Assembly (NCBI GenBank): GCA_942491575.1
Contig: CALOBT010000025.1
Coordinates: forward strand, 1,550,001-1,614,000
DNA length: 64,000 nucleotides
Source of the DNA: CAZHNW01 sp942491575
Lineage (GTDB): Bacteria > Spirochaetota > UBA4802 > UBA5550
Direction: 5' to 3'
In this document: positions 15,831 to 25,085 of the stretch, in pieces
Layout of the letters: the number at the start of each line of letters is the position of its first letter
How positions within the stretch are numbered: position 1 is the stretch's first letter
Made by a program: the position numbers and the translations under genes
Notes under the pieces: model-generated
The model's input: the letters and a program-made list of their open reading frames with translations, nothing else
Told to the model about the DNA's origin: nothing
Database searches by the model: none

Positions 15831-18237
15831 AGATATGGCACGATTGATTCCCCTCTCCGGAGTTCAGGGAAACGAAGCCGGGGGAAAGGCGCGGGGGCTC
15901 AAGGAATTAATGAGCGCCGGCGCAAGGGTCCCCCGGGGATATGCAATTGTGGGGGGAACCATCGATGAAGTGGCTACACTCCTGGAAAAACTCCCCCCCC
16001 GTGAATTATCGAAAACCTGGGCGGTACGCTCCTCCGCCATGGATGAGGACGGAGACGACGCATCCTTTGCGGGACAATTCGAGACCTATCTTAACGTTAG
16101 CGGCATCGAGGCAATAATTAATGCAATAGAAAAATGCCGCGCCTCATCAACATCAGATCGGGTATCCTCCTACAGCCGGGGAATGCACCCCGAGGCAACA
16201 TGCACCATGGGAATTGTCCTCCAGGAGATGATCGATCCATTGTATGCGGGGGTAATCTTTACCGCCGATCCCGTTTCGGGACGACGGGACCACCTGGTGA
16301 TTAATGCCGTGCAGGGCATCGGCGAAAAACTGGTCAGCGGAGAGGCAGAGGGAGACCAGTATACCTTCACGCGCTCCGGAAAACCGGTATCGGTTACTAC
16401 CGAAGAAGATGAGCCGATGCTAAAGGAAGTTTATCTGCAACAGCTCTTCACTGAAGCGCGCGCCATTGAAAAAGCTGCAGGATTTCACGCTGACCTGGAA
16501 TGGGCCATTGACAATGAGGGAGTCATCTACTGGCTGCAGCTGCGTCCAATCACCACCCTTCCCGATGTGCACATGAATGAACTCGACTCCACCATTGACG
16601 AAAAAGGATATATCACGACTAGATCAAATATCGGAGAGATGATGCCGGGGCCCGTCACCCCCCTCACGTGGTCAGTCTTCGGCCGCGCCATCGATTACGG
16701 ATTACAGGAATTCTACGTGCAGGTGGGTGTCCGTAAAAAAATAACACCGGAAAATTTCGTCATCGACATGTTCTACAACCACCTCTTTTTGGGTTTAAGC
16801 GCCCTCTATGAGCTCACCGCAAAGGTGATGATGACGAAAAAAGAAAACATCGATCACAGCATTCTCGGACATATACTTGAAGGCTCAGAGGCGCCCCCCC
16901 GCGTAAATAATCTACGGCGTTTCATTAACCTTATTAAATACATCCGCTATATTTCAAAGGCATCGAAACGCCTCAAGAAACTGAAAAAAATGGCAGAGAA
17001 TTTTTCAGTTGAGGAAGCCGGCATCGAAGAATTTTATCAGAATATTTCAAGCAGTATTGATATCCTGAACCTGGCATGGAGTTACCATTACACCACCTCG
17101 GGAAAATCCGGCGCCCTCAACACAGCTATTCTCCAGATCCTGAACGGTGGCTCCCCCGAGGCCGCCACAGAACACCACAGGGAACTGGCTGGTCTCCTGA
17201 TTAATATCGAGGGCATTGACGGTGCCGATGCACTGGCATCCCTTGACGGCCTGGCGGAGGCCCTTCTGAAAAACGAAGAGAGCAGAAAAATCCTGGCCGA
17301 CAATGAGATACCTGAAATTCTATCGTGGCTCGAATCAGACGCGGCTGGGGATGGTCATAAACTTTATAAAAAGTATATGGAAGACCATGGACACCGTTGT
17401 GTCCGGGAAGCGGAACTGCGGGAGAAAAACTGGGCCACAGAACCCTCCTCTCTCATCAGCCTGCTGCAAATCCGTGCCCGCAACTATACAAGCAAAAAAA
17501 AGATTTTTAACGGGGGAAGTCAGGGCTTCGAAGAGAACCGGGAAAGGGTATTAAAGCGCCTTAACTTCGGTGAAAGGTTAATCCTGAAGAAACTTCTCCC
17601 GGGGGCACGCGCCTCCGTTGCCAACAGGGAGAAGACTAAATCACTCTGCATCAGGATGCAGAACAGGATACGCCATGCCTACATCCGCCTGGGACACCTC
17701 CTTACAGAAGAGAGCCTGCTGGAGGATTATGACCAGATATTTTTCCTGACGCATCGTGAAATCGGACTCCTCATCAGTGAAAGAAATCCGGAATGGAAAA
17801 GCCGCGCGGCGCAGCGGCGTGAACTTTTTCCGAAGTTCAATGACCTGTCATTCGAGGATGTATACTTCGGAATACCGGAACCGGCAGAGACCTCAAAACT
17901 TCCCCAAATGAAAGATGGATCACTTCGCGGAATACCCGTCAGTGCCGGCACCATCACGGGGAAGGCACGCATTATAAACTGCATCGAAGACGCGGGGGAA
18001 CTCCTCCCGGGGGAAATCATGGTGGCATCCTACACCGATGTTGGATGGACCCCCTACTTCAGTATCGCCGCGGGACTTATCACGGAAATCGGCAGCTCCC
18101 TATCCCACGGTGCCGTTGTTGCCCGTGAGTATGGAATACCCGCAGTGGTGAACGTGAAGGGAGCCAAGAAAGTTCTCTCTACGGGGGATATTATTTCTAT
18201 TGATGGTGAGACTGGGGTTGTAGCAAAAGAAGAATAA
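15805..18237 (+). CDS. PEP synthase / rifampicin phosphotransferase-like enzyme
   Basis: 810 residues. An ATP-grasp PPDK N-terminal domain (about 10-260: GGKARGLKEL, WAVRSSAMDEDGDDASFAGQ, GVIFTADPVSGRRDH, EWAIDNEGVIYWLQLRPIT) is followed by a helical middle domain and a C-terminal swivelling phosphohistidine domain with SSLSHGAVVAREYGIPAVV, catalytic His768. This order, with the His domain last and no PEP/pyruvate barrel, is that of rifampicin phosphotransferase and related YvkC proteins rather than PpsA. It should transfer a phosphate from ATP through His768 to a small molecule; the acceptor is unknown. GTG at 15805 is chosen because GGGAG lies 9 bases upstream; ATG at 15835 is the alternative. 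Confidence 0.8.
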   Translation: MNSVTATNKDMARLIPLSGVQGNEAGGKARGLKELMSAGARVPRGYAIVGGTIDEVATLLEKLPPRELSKTWAVRSSAMDEDGDDASFAGQFETYLNVSGIEAIINAIEKCRASSTSDRVSSYSRGMHPEATCTMGIVLQEMIDPLYAGVIFTADPVSGRRDHLVINAVQGIGEKLVSGEAEGDQYTFTRSGKPVSVTTEEDEPMLKEVYLQQLFTEARAIEKAAGFHADLEWAIDNEGVIYWLQLRPITTLPDVHMNELDSTIDEKGYITTRSNIGEMMPGPVTPLTWSVFGRAIDYGLQEFYVQVGVRKKITPENFVIDMFYNHLFLGLSALYELTAKVMMTKKENIDHSILGHILEGSEAPPRVNNLRRFINLIKYIRYISKASKRLKKLKKMAENFSVEEAGIEEFYQNISSSIDILNLAWSYHYTTSGKSGALNTAILQILNGGSPEAATEHHRELAGLLINIEGIDGADALASLDGLAEALLKNEESRKILADNEIPEILSWLESDAAGDGHKLYKKYMEDHGHRCVREAELREKNWATEPSSLISLLQIRARNYTSKKKIFNGGSQGFEENRERVLKRLNFGERLILKKLLPGARASVANREKTKSLCIRMQNRIRHAYIRLGHLLTEESLLEDYDQIFFLTHREIGLLISERNPEWKSRAAQRRELFPKFNDLSFEDVYFGIPEPAETSKLPQMKDGSLRGIPVSAGTITGKARIINCIEDAGELLPGEIMVASYTDVGWTPYFSIAAGLITEIGSSLSHGAVVAREYGIPAVVNVKGAKKVLSTGDIISIDGETGVVAKEE

Positions 18238-18279
18238 AGATCCGGTAAAAAAATGTATTCTGGAGACATATAAAAGACT

Positions 18280-18561
18280 TCACAGTCTTGCCATAGATTG
18301 ATTTTTCAATATTTTCACGGAATAATCAATCGTTCCGTCTTCCCCCCCCACATCAATGGTAATATTCCAGTGGCCGGTACGTGGCACTATAATTTTAGCG
18401 GGAAATTCCGAATAGAGTCCGCCATGATAGTAATATGGCTTATCATACTTGTATTTATTAAAATTAATGTCATTGGTGAGCATGACATTACTTTTGCGGG
18501 AACATTTCACCACAACCACATCACCTGAATTGAGATACTCGCGCATATGGATAAATTCCAT
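18280..18561 (-). CDS. DUF1883 domain protein
   Basis: 93 residues covering one DUF1883 domain: LNSGDVVVVKCSRKSNVML, YYYHGGLYSEFPAKI, and VPRTGHWNITIDVGG. The domain is a small beta fold; elsewhere it is often fused to TIR or other effector domains, but here it stands alone. GGGAG precedes the ATG. Convergent with the PEP-synthase-like gene. No function is established for the domain. Confidence 0.75.
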   Translation of the reverse strand: MEFIHMREYLNSGDVVVVKCSRKSNVMLTNDINFNKYKYDKPYYYHGGLYSEFPAKIIVPRTGHWNITIDVGGEDGTIDYSVKILKNQSMARL

Positions 18562-18752
18562 AGTTACTCCCGATTACAAAGGTATTTAACGATACAACCT
18601 GTCACTATAAGAGATTGGTCTCTTTTGTACAGTACTATAAGCAGTAAATAAAAAGCTGAGATATTGCTGCTGCACTTTTATCCGGAAAGACTTCTTAAAA
18701 CAGCCCTGCATCCGGGGCCATAACACTAAAGACTTCCAATTATATTTAATAT

Positions 18753-20594
18753 TCACCTTCTCAACAATAGTGACACGTAGCGTCGCGCAACAGTGGTTTC
18801 AGGGACTTTAAAATCAAACCATTCCTGCAGATGAAAATCGAAGCATTGCCCGTGCATGTAATTCAGCAATGCCTTTTTAAGGCCATAGCTGAACCTGTCA
18901 TGATCGCAGCCTGTTAAATCTTCATATTCACAGTCATTGTTGGCAAAGCTGCCCGTTTCGTGAAGCGAACGAACACTGAAATTTTCAGGAATCATCCCCA
19001 CGGGGCTGTGTATTGTCATGGCAAAACGGTGCCAGAAGCCGCTCTGTACCAGGTCATTTTCAAAAAGCTGCCTCACAATTTCAAGGGCGTCAATAGTTTC
19101 CTGTGCACTTTGTGTTGGGAAACCATACATCAGGTAGGCGTGGACCATTATTCCCGAATCCGAAAGAGACCGGCAAACCCGCACAACCTGTTCGATGGAG
19201 ACTCCCTTTTTCATTTTTTTCAGGAGGCGCTCCGAGGCGACTTCCAGTCCCCCCGATACGGCAATACAGCCTGCCTCTGCCATGAGTTCGCACAAAGGGG
19301 CATCAAAGTTTTTCTCAAAGCGTATATTGGTCCACCAGGAGATATGAATTTTTCGCCGTAGCAATTCGAGAGAGAGTTCACGTAAAACCCCAGGGGGGGC
19401 CGCTTCATCAACAAAGTGAAATCCCCGCTCTCCCGTTTGGGAAATTACAGCCTCGATGCGATCCACCAGATCCTCTGCAGAAGTGGCACTGTACCTCTTT
19501 ATATAATCGAGGGAGACATCACAGAAGGAGCACTGGTGCCAGTAGCATCCGTGGGCAAGCATCAGTTTATTCCAGCGGCCGTCACTCCAGAGTCGGTGCA
19601 TGGGATTTGCAATTTCAAGCACAGAGATATACTTATCAAGGGGCAATCCCCGGTAATCGGGAATGCCCGTATCTCCATGAGAGTAATCGGAAAGGTCTTT
19701 ATTATCAAGAAATATTACACTGCCGTCACGAAGGAGAAATGTCCGCACCAGGTTGTCTTCCCCCCCATCCCTGAGAAGAAAATTCAGAAGATGATGAAGG
19801 GTCAGTTCTCCGTCATCAAGGCATACATAATCCACCAGCTCAAAAAGCCGGGGCTCATTCAAACTTCTCAGCTCAGTATTAACGTATCCTCCGCCGAATA
19901 CAACTGCTATATGAGGATACCTCTCCCTGATAAATTGAGCCCCCTTCAGGGCTGAAAGAAGATTGCCGGGAAAGGGTATGGAGAAAGCCACAACATGTGG
20001 ATTGAGTTCCCGAAGAGAGTCGTCAAGAATATCACACATCATGCGTGTTATCACAGTCTCCCGGAAAAGAGATGACATCACCTTATCAAAATCAACTGCA
20101 TCAATGCCGATCCGTTCCGCATAACGGCTGAAACCGAAATTATCATCGACATGTTCCGTAATAAAATCACCGATATCCTCAAGGAAAAGGGTGGCAAGAT
20201 ATTTCGCCCTGTCAATGACTCCCATGTCGCCAAAATGCCAGTCCAGGTCAGGTATATTCTGAAAACGGGGCCCTTCGGGAAGAGCCCCCCCGCAGATAGT
20301 GTAGGCGAGACTATGATCGTTTCCCCTTAAAAAATTCATTACCGGTTCAATCCACGAAAGGTATTTTTCCTGTTCAATATAGACATGACTGGAATCACTC
20401 CCTGCAGCAGACTCCAAAAGCGACTTCAAGCCCTTGAAAGAAAACACCCCATCAATAGTTTCTATTCCCAGGTCAAGCTGCTCAACGGAAAATTTTTTAC
20501 CCCTCAAAAATCCCTTCAAAAACGGGGTCGCCGGATAGGGTGTATTCAGCTGGGTAAATGGTGGAGTTATAAGAAGGACATCTGTACTCTTCAA
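18753..20594 (-). CDS. B12-binding radical SAM protein
   Basis: 613 residues. An N-terminal cobalamin-binding-like region (about 1-280: LLITPPFTQ, VVAFSIPFPGNLL, VVFGGGYVNTEL, DYVCLDDGE) precedes a radical SAM barrel whose cluster ligands are Cys350, Cys355 and Cys358 (CYWHQCSFC). The spacing is CX4CX2C, one residue longer than the usual CX3CX2C, as in a subset of this superfamily. GGLEVASERLLKKMKKG and VHAYLMYGFPTQ are conserved barrel motifs. Such enzymes perform methylations or rearrangements on unknown substrates. The start is TTG, with AAAGGTG 5 bases before it. No neighbouring biosynthetic genes identify a substrate. Confidence 0.85.
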   Translation of the reverse strand: MKSTDVLLITPPFTQLNTPYPATPFLKGFLRGKKFSVEQLDLGIETIDGVFSFKGLKSLLESAAGSDSSHVYIEQEKYLSWIEPVMNFLRGNDHSLAYTICGGALPEGPRFQNIPDLDWHFGDMGVIDRAKYLATLFLEDIGDFITEHVDDNFGFSRYAERIGIDAVDFDKVMSSLFRETVITRMMCDILDDSLRELNPHVVAFSIPFPGNLLSALKGAQFIRERYPHIAVVFGGGYVNTELRSLNEPRLFELVDYVCLDDGELTLHHLLNFLLRDGGEDNLVRTFLLRDGSVIFLDNKDLSDYSHGDTGIPDYRGLPLDKYISVLEIANPMHRLWSDGRWNKLMLAHGCYWHQCSFCDVSLDYIKRYSATSAEDLVDRIEAVISQTGERGFHFVDEAAPPGVLRELSLELLRRKIHISWWTNIRFEKNFDAPLCELMAEAGCIAVSGGLEVASERLLKKMKKGVSIEQVVRVCRSLSDSGIMVHAYLMYGFPTQSAQETIDALEIVRQLFENDLVQSGFWHRFAMTIHSPVGMIPENFSVRSLHETGSFANNDCEYEDLTGCDHDRFSYGLKKALLNYMHGQCFDFHLQEWFDFKVPETTVARRYVSLLLRR

Positions 20595-20720
20595 GTTTCA
20601 CCTTTATTCTTTTCAGGATATGGTAAAACCTGTATAAGAAGTGAAGATTTTGTCAAATACTGTTTTCAAGCCGGATCAATATAGAATTAACTTCATTTTA
20701 CAGGCAATTAAATAACGGCA

Positions 20721-21983
20721 CTAAACATTCTTAAAATCAAATCGATGTATCTTAAATTTGCCGGCATCTATTGTTCCTATCCCACCCTGGATGCAGCCTG
20801 CAATCTGCTTTCGGGTATTATTATCTTTATCCGGATCAAGATACGGCATATAGGGTGATATTATTTCCTTACATGCGATGTAGTCTAATGTTGCGGGATT
20901 ATTACAGGCAAGAACAGCATCGGTTTTTTCTGCGGCACCCATTCGTGAGTAGCCAGCCCACAATGCGGGCATAATATATAAAACCGGCTGAACAAAATTT
21001 TTAATATACCTGGCAGTTAAGAGACCAGCCTTAAAGGCATTCCCTTCAGTATAGGTGGCATTATGGATATTTTTATGGTCATTCATCCCGCCGCTCACGC
21101 CTCCGGGAATTTCAGTAATTCCAAAAAAAGATTTTACAGCAGCGGTGACCCCTGCAAAATCCTCTCTATTATTCCCGTGATTATTCAGGGTGGGCATAAA
21201 AATGGTTTTCACTTTTTTTCCTGTTGTTCTGCCGTTTTGAAATACACCATGCTTCATATCTATTATGGTCCCCTCTGAAAGGGGTGACTCAAACACTGGA
21301 TATGACAGAAAAACTTTAGCACCTTCGAAGGTAAAAAAGTCCCGAACCCAGCCGGCCCCCTCCCTGCCGCCCTGCACCTGTCTGCCGCCATTTTTCCATT
21401 CCTTCACCGCTACAGGCTTGCCCTGTTTCTGATAGGCCTCTGCCAGGGTGCTCCAGTTATGTTTGCTCCAGTTATGTTTTCTGTCCCTGCCGGGTCTGGC
21501 ATTAAATGCCGTTCCGGCCCAGACATTACCGTAGTCCTGGACATTATCACAGAGATATATTTCACCGCTAAAATTCTTAATCCTTAAAATTGCATCTATT
21601 AAAACTTCAATACACCCGGTATGGGTATACCCCTGCCGGACCCACTGGGCATTCCCCTTTATGACCACATAATCATCAGGTCTTATATATTTCTCGATAC
21701 CGCCAAGCAACTCAAGGAGTTTATGCATATTTGTTTTATAATCGCCATTTCTGACGATATACACATCAGCATTTTTATTGTAAGAATCTTTCAGGGGACC
21801 GGCCTTATTATCCGCTAAAACAGCTGCTATATTTTTAGCCTTTTTAAATCGATTAAAGATCATTGAAGGAAGTAACAGCAGGCTCGAGAGGGATACAGCC
21901 TGGAACAGAAATTTTTTCCTGGTAACTACGCTGCATGAGGTCTTTTTATTCCCGGTAAAATTTTTTCTTTTATTGAACTTCAT
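20721..21983 (-). CDS. DUF362 protein with N-terminal signal or anchor
   Basis: 420 residues. A basic N terminus with TRKKFLFQAV and a hydrophobic stretch to about 42 resembles a twin-arginine-like signal or membrane anchor, though only one Arg is present. The body has the DUF362 features: YIRPDDYVVIKGN, GEIYLCDN, then KVFLSYPVFESP and later MPALWAGYS. The family is of unknown function; many members carry ferredoxin domains, but no CXXCXXC motif is seen here. A Trp/Asn repeat (HNWSKHNWS) occurs at about 170. A second, cytoplasmic DUF362 protein lies at 61832-63268. Confidence 0.7.
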   Translation of the reverse strand: MKFNKRKNFTGNKKTSCSVVTRKKFLFQAVSLSSLLLLPSMIFNRFKKAKNIAAVLADNKAGPLKDSYNKNADVYIVRNGDYKTNMHKLLELLGGIEKYIRPDDYVVIKGNAQWVRQGYTHTGCIEVLIDAILRIKNFSGEIYLCDNVQDYGNVWAGTAFNARPGRDRKHNWSKHNWSTLAEAYQKQGKPVAVKEWKNGGRQVQGGREGAGWVRDFFTFEGAKVFLSYPVFESPLSEGTIIDMKHGVFQNGRTTGKKVKTIFMPTLNNHGNNREDFAGVTAAVKSFFGITEIPGGVSGGMNDHKNIHNATYTEGNAFKAGLLTARYIKNFVQPVLYIMPALWAGYSRMGAAEKTDAVLACNNPATLDYIACKEIISPYMPYLDPDKDNNTRKQIAGCIQGGIGTIDAGKFKIHRFDFKNV

Positions 21984-22179
21984 TACTAAATAGTATATTC
22001 ATTCTAAAAAATGTCAAAAAAAATTCCGCAAATTCAGCACCAGAAACAGAGTACTTTCTCATAAATTTTTTCCCTGAAATAATCAGAAAATATCGTATAA
22101 ACATAGAAAAATAATATATTTAATCTATATTTGAAATATCACATGGATTTATTATTAAATCTAGGGGGAGGCAAAGCTT

Positions 22180-22419
22180 ATGAAACCTCCAGTTTGTGAA
22201 ATATGCGGAAAGGCACTCAAGGAAAAAGAGGGGGGTCTGGTCTACTTCCAGAAAACAGAAGCGGATCGTCTATGGGATGTTGAAATGGAAGAATTCCATA
22301 TGAAGGGAGATCCCCCCTATGCAGGATGGTTCTGCAAAAAACATTATGAAGACGCCTGCGCACTGTCAAATTTTCACTTCGATGATGCGGTAGCGAAAAT
22401 AAAGAAAAGTGAAAAATAA
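22180..22419 (+). CDS. small probable zinc-binding protein
   Basis: 79 residues. CEIC at 6-9 and WFCKKHYEDAC near 50 give a Cys2-Cys/His set that could hold one zinc ion; the rest is acidic. GGGGGAGG lies 9 bases before the ATG, the strongest ribosome site in the area, which supports a real gene. No known family recognised. It converges on miaA. Confidence 0.65.
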   Translation: MKPPVCEICGKALKEKEGGLVYFQKTEADRLWDVEMEEFHMKGDPPYAGWFCKKHYEDACALSNFHFDDAVAKIKKSEK

Positions 22420-22503
22420 CGGGCTCATTAGCGACCTCTCCTCTTTCCGGAAAGATACATGCGTAAATTCAAACGCCAAAACAGGAAATGTAAATACCAA
22501 AGT

Positions 22504-23475
22504 TTATTCAGATTTATTATACTTCCGGCTTTCTTCCAGAAATTCTTTTACCAGATTATCTGCAAGTTCCAAATTTCCCCGGTCAAGCCAGTGAACCGGA
22601 GTTCCCCGTCGCTCCATACCGCGAAACCAGGTAGTTTGACGTTTGGCCAGACGATGAATGGCTGTCTGAAGTGACGAAACCATCTCATTGTAGGTGAGTT
22701 CCCCCGCTATGTGTTCCGTGATAAATTTATATTCCATGCCGAGCATTATGAGTCTCTCCGCCGGAACTCCCCCGGCAATGAGGCCCCTGACTTCCTCAAC
22801 CATACCCTCTTCAAGTCGCTCCTCCAGACGCTGATTTATCCTCTCCACCAGTTCTTCCCGGGGATAGGTGACCGCAAGCACCAGCGGATCAAAGGCAGGG
22901 GCATTTTGATCTGAAAAATGTACCGTGTGGTTTTCCTTGTACCAGGCAATTTCAAGGGACCGGATAATTCGCTTTTTGCTTGAAAGGTCTGTTTCTGAAA
23001 AGAGCTCAGGATCAATTTCTGCAAGTTTATCTGCAAGGTCTTCCTTCGGTACCTCCATCAACTCTTCCCGAAGTTCGTAGTTTTCAGGGGCATCGGCGAT
23101 TCGATACTTTTTCAACACCGCCTCGAGGTAAAGGCCAGTTCCGCCGCAGGCTATGGGAAGCCTGTCCCGCTTCTGGATAGTTCTGAAGGCGGCATAGAAA
23201 TTATCCATGTAATGGTAAAGGCTGTAGGTTTCCCGCGGATCAGCGATATCAATAAGATGGCAGGGAATGTCGCCTTCAGGGCGGTGATATTCACCGATAT
23301 CCTTACCGCTTCCAAGGTCGAGGCCCCGGTAGACCTGCCGGGAATCGACGCTCAGGATCTCTCCGGAAAATTTTACCGCAAGGTCAACCGCAAGGGCAGT
23401 CTTTCCTGTGGCGGTGGCGCCGCAGATAACTATAAGAGGGTATGCTGATGGTGATTGAGATGAATTATTTGCCAT
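22504..23475 (-). CDS. miaA: tRNA dimethylallyltransferase
   Basis: 323 residues. P-loop GATATGKT at 19-26, then SVDSRQVYRGLDLGSGK, CHLIDI, GGTGLYLEAV, and the C-terminal LIMLGMEYKFITEHIAG and ATHRLAKRQTTWFRG-type region (here IHRLAKRQTTWFRG). The enzyme adds dimethylallyl to A37 of tRNAs reading UNN codons. The ATG has only a weak ribosome site. It is transcribed towards the small zinc-binding gene and away from the DUF6498 gene that follows on the same strand. Confidence 0.95.
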   Translation of the reverse strand: MANNSSQSPSAYPLIVICGATATGKTALAVDLAVKFSGEILSVDSRQVYRGLDLGSGKDIGEYHRPEGDIPCHLIDIADPRETYSLYHYMDNFYAAFRTIQKRDRLPIACGGTGLYLEAVLKKYRIADAPENYELREELMEVPKEDLADKLAEIDPELFSETDLSSKKRIIRSLEIAWYKENHTVHFSDQNAPAFDPLVLAVTYPREELVERINQRLEERLEEGMVEEVRGLIAGGVPAERLIMLGMEYKFITEHIAGELTYNEMVSSLQTAIHRLAKRQTTWFRGMERRGTPVHWLDRGNLELADNLVKEFLEESRKYNKSE

Positions 23476-23574
23476 AATATTTTATCGCCCGGGATCGCCC
23501 TACTTGGGAGACGCCTGTTCTTTCCCTTATTAATTTCCATGACCCGAAGACCAAAGCGTCGGACAATCTTCCTT

Positions 23575-24321
23575 TTAATTATGAGTGAAAAAATTCTTAA
23601 TTATAAATTGAACAATTTTCTCAGGGATTCGCTGCACGCCGTCCATGGTAAACTGTATTTTACTGTCGATTTCCCTGGCTATACTGAATTTCCTTCTTTC
23701 CATTTCATGTCCAATCAAATCGGCAACTATCTTAAAAAAAATAAAAATTACCAGAAAAAATATCTTCGTGCCGGAATAAACCATCAGGGCACCCCCGCCG
23801 ATTGCCCCCAGGAAAAGTATCAGAAGTACCCACAAAAAACGGATATATGGATTAATCATCAAAATTCTGATTGTAGTTCTTTGATACTCACCGCCATTTA
23901 TATAGTTCTTTTTAAAGGAATAGCCGTGACTTATCAAAAGTGAGAGTATTCCCGGCCACGCCTCTTCTATTGCATTTGCCATATTGATTTTCGTATCAGA
24001 GAAAAGAGACACTACAAGGTAGACCATGGCACCGAGAAGAACCGCCATGGCTCCGAAGTGAACGGCAAAAATAGAGCTGTAAAATATTTTAATTACAAGT
24101 TGAAAAACCAGAATATCTTCATACTTCTCCATTTTGACCGTAAGCATTTTTAAAATATTATAAAAACCGATAACACCTGTCTCAAGGACATAGACAAGGA
24201 GCACATCGAGGAAACTCCACTGAAAGAAAAGAACCCCCGCGAGGGGAACAAGATTTGCCCCGATAAGAATATAGGACGATGAATGCTTGATTTTTTTAAA
24301 AAATTTTGTAATTTGATCCAT
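23575..24321 (-). CDS. DUF6498-type integral membrane protein
   Basis: 248 residues with about six membrane segments. NLVPLAGVLFFQWSFLDVLL and YVLETGVIGFYNILKML near the N terminus match the DUF6498 pattern I know; the C-terminal third is hydrophilic and basic. Function unknown. It is downstream of the selenoprotein gene on the same strand, but a long hairpin-containing spacer separates them. Confidence 0.65.
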   Translation of the reverse strand: MDQITKFFKKIKHSSSYILIGANLVPLAGVLFFQWSFLDVLLVYVLETGVIGFYNILKMLTVKMEKYEDILVFQLVIKIFYSSIFAVHFGAMAVLLGAMVYLVVSLFSDTKINMANAIEEAWPGILSLLISHGYSFKKNYINGGEYQRTTIRILMINPYIRFLWVLLILFLGAIGGGALMVYSGTKIFFLVIFIFFKIVADLIGHEMERRKFSIAREIDSKIQFTMDGVQRIPEKIVQFIIKNFFTHN

Positions 24322-24784
24322 TGAATATTCTTTCGTATGGTTGAGAAATGAAATAATTTTCAGTACCCGAGAAATATCGACGAAAAGCCCTGACCATGCA
24401 AGGCTTTTTTATAATTTCCGGTTTTTTCCTGTCCCCGGTTAATGCCCCCGCCAAAGCAGGAGAATCTTTTTTCGGTTTCAGCACAAACCGATCTATTCTC
24501 AATGGATCTGAAAAACCGGTACTGAAGTTGACGATCATTTTTTTTCAGACCGACTCAAAGTGAAAAAGCAATGCTCCAGTTTGGAAATATTCTTATAATA
24601 AGAGGAGGTAAAAGAATTGATAGATGGACTGTTTCCAAAAAATAACAGCTTATGTTATCTTTTATTCTTTACTGGAACCAAGAAAATCCGGGAGATAAAA
24701 AAATTATTCTTTGGCTGATATTTTGCTATACTGACATCAATATAGCAAAATATTGCAACCTGCTCACGGCAGGTTTCAGACGCC
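24322..24784. other. 463-base spacer without a gene; two hairpins near its right end
   Basis: ATATTTTGCTATA (24718-24730) and TATAGCAAAATAT (24741-24753) form a perfect 13-bp stem, and AACCTGC / GCAGGTT (24757-24775) form a 7-bp stem; both lie just downstream of the selenoprotein stop and probably stabilise or end that message. The rest of the spacer shows no credible frame. Confidence 0.6.
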
Positions 24785-24991
24785 TCAGGAACCCCCATAG
24801 CCGACGGTAACCCTGCCGCCTTCTACAATTACCGGGACCTGCCGTCGCCCTCCAGAGAGTTTAAGCATATCATCAAGCCCTGCAACATCTTTTGCTACAT
24901 CAATATATTCTGCATCTGCTCCGAAGGCCGACCTGGCCTTATCCGTATAGGGTCACCCCTGTTTGCCGTAGATTATTACTTTATCACTCAT
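24785..24991 (-). CDS. glutaredoxin-like selenoprotein (UXX-star type), in-frame TGA read as Sec
   Basis: From ATG at 24991 (AGGAG 7 bases upstream) the frame reads MSDKVIIYGKQG, then TGA at 24955-24953, then PYTDKARSAFGADAEYIDVA, continuing to QVPVIVEGGRVTVGYGGS and TGA at 24787-24785. With TGA read as selenocysteine (U13) the 68-residue product has the thioredoxin/glutaredoxin pattern: active site YGKQGUPYT after the first strand and the cis-Pro motif QVPVIV. I recall NCBI models of UXX-star (seleno)proteins of this kind. A bacterial SECIS hairpin follows the TGA. Sequence conservation through the TGA is strong evidence against a pseudogene. It implies SelA, SelB, SelC and SelD elsewhere in the genome. 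Its partner and substrate are unknown. Confidence 0.85.
24924..24955 (-). promoter_or_regulatory. bacterial SECIS element
   Basis: On the minus strand the UGA (24955-24953) is followed after 18 bases by a hairpin: stem AAGGCC / GGCCTT (24935-24940 with 24924-24929) and loop AGGUC. Bacterial SelB recognises hairpins about 15-35 bases after the UGA with a G-U at the loop; the E. coli fdhF loop is AGGUCU. The match in both spacing and loop sequence is close. Confidence 0.8.
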
Positions 24992-25085
24992 GAAATAACT
25001 CCTGAATTATTTTATTGCAAAGACTTACTATAATTTAACCTGAACATTGCATTTAGAAACTTTTTGGCTATATTTAATCATTGTA

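Noticed and set aside
24296..24538. Minus-strand 80-codon frame before the DUF6498 gene
   Set aside because: Overlaps that gene's start, no homology-like pattern, weak start.
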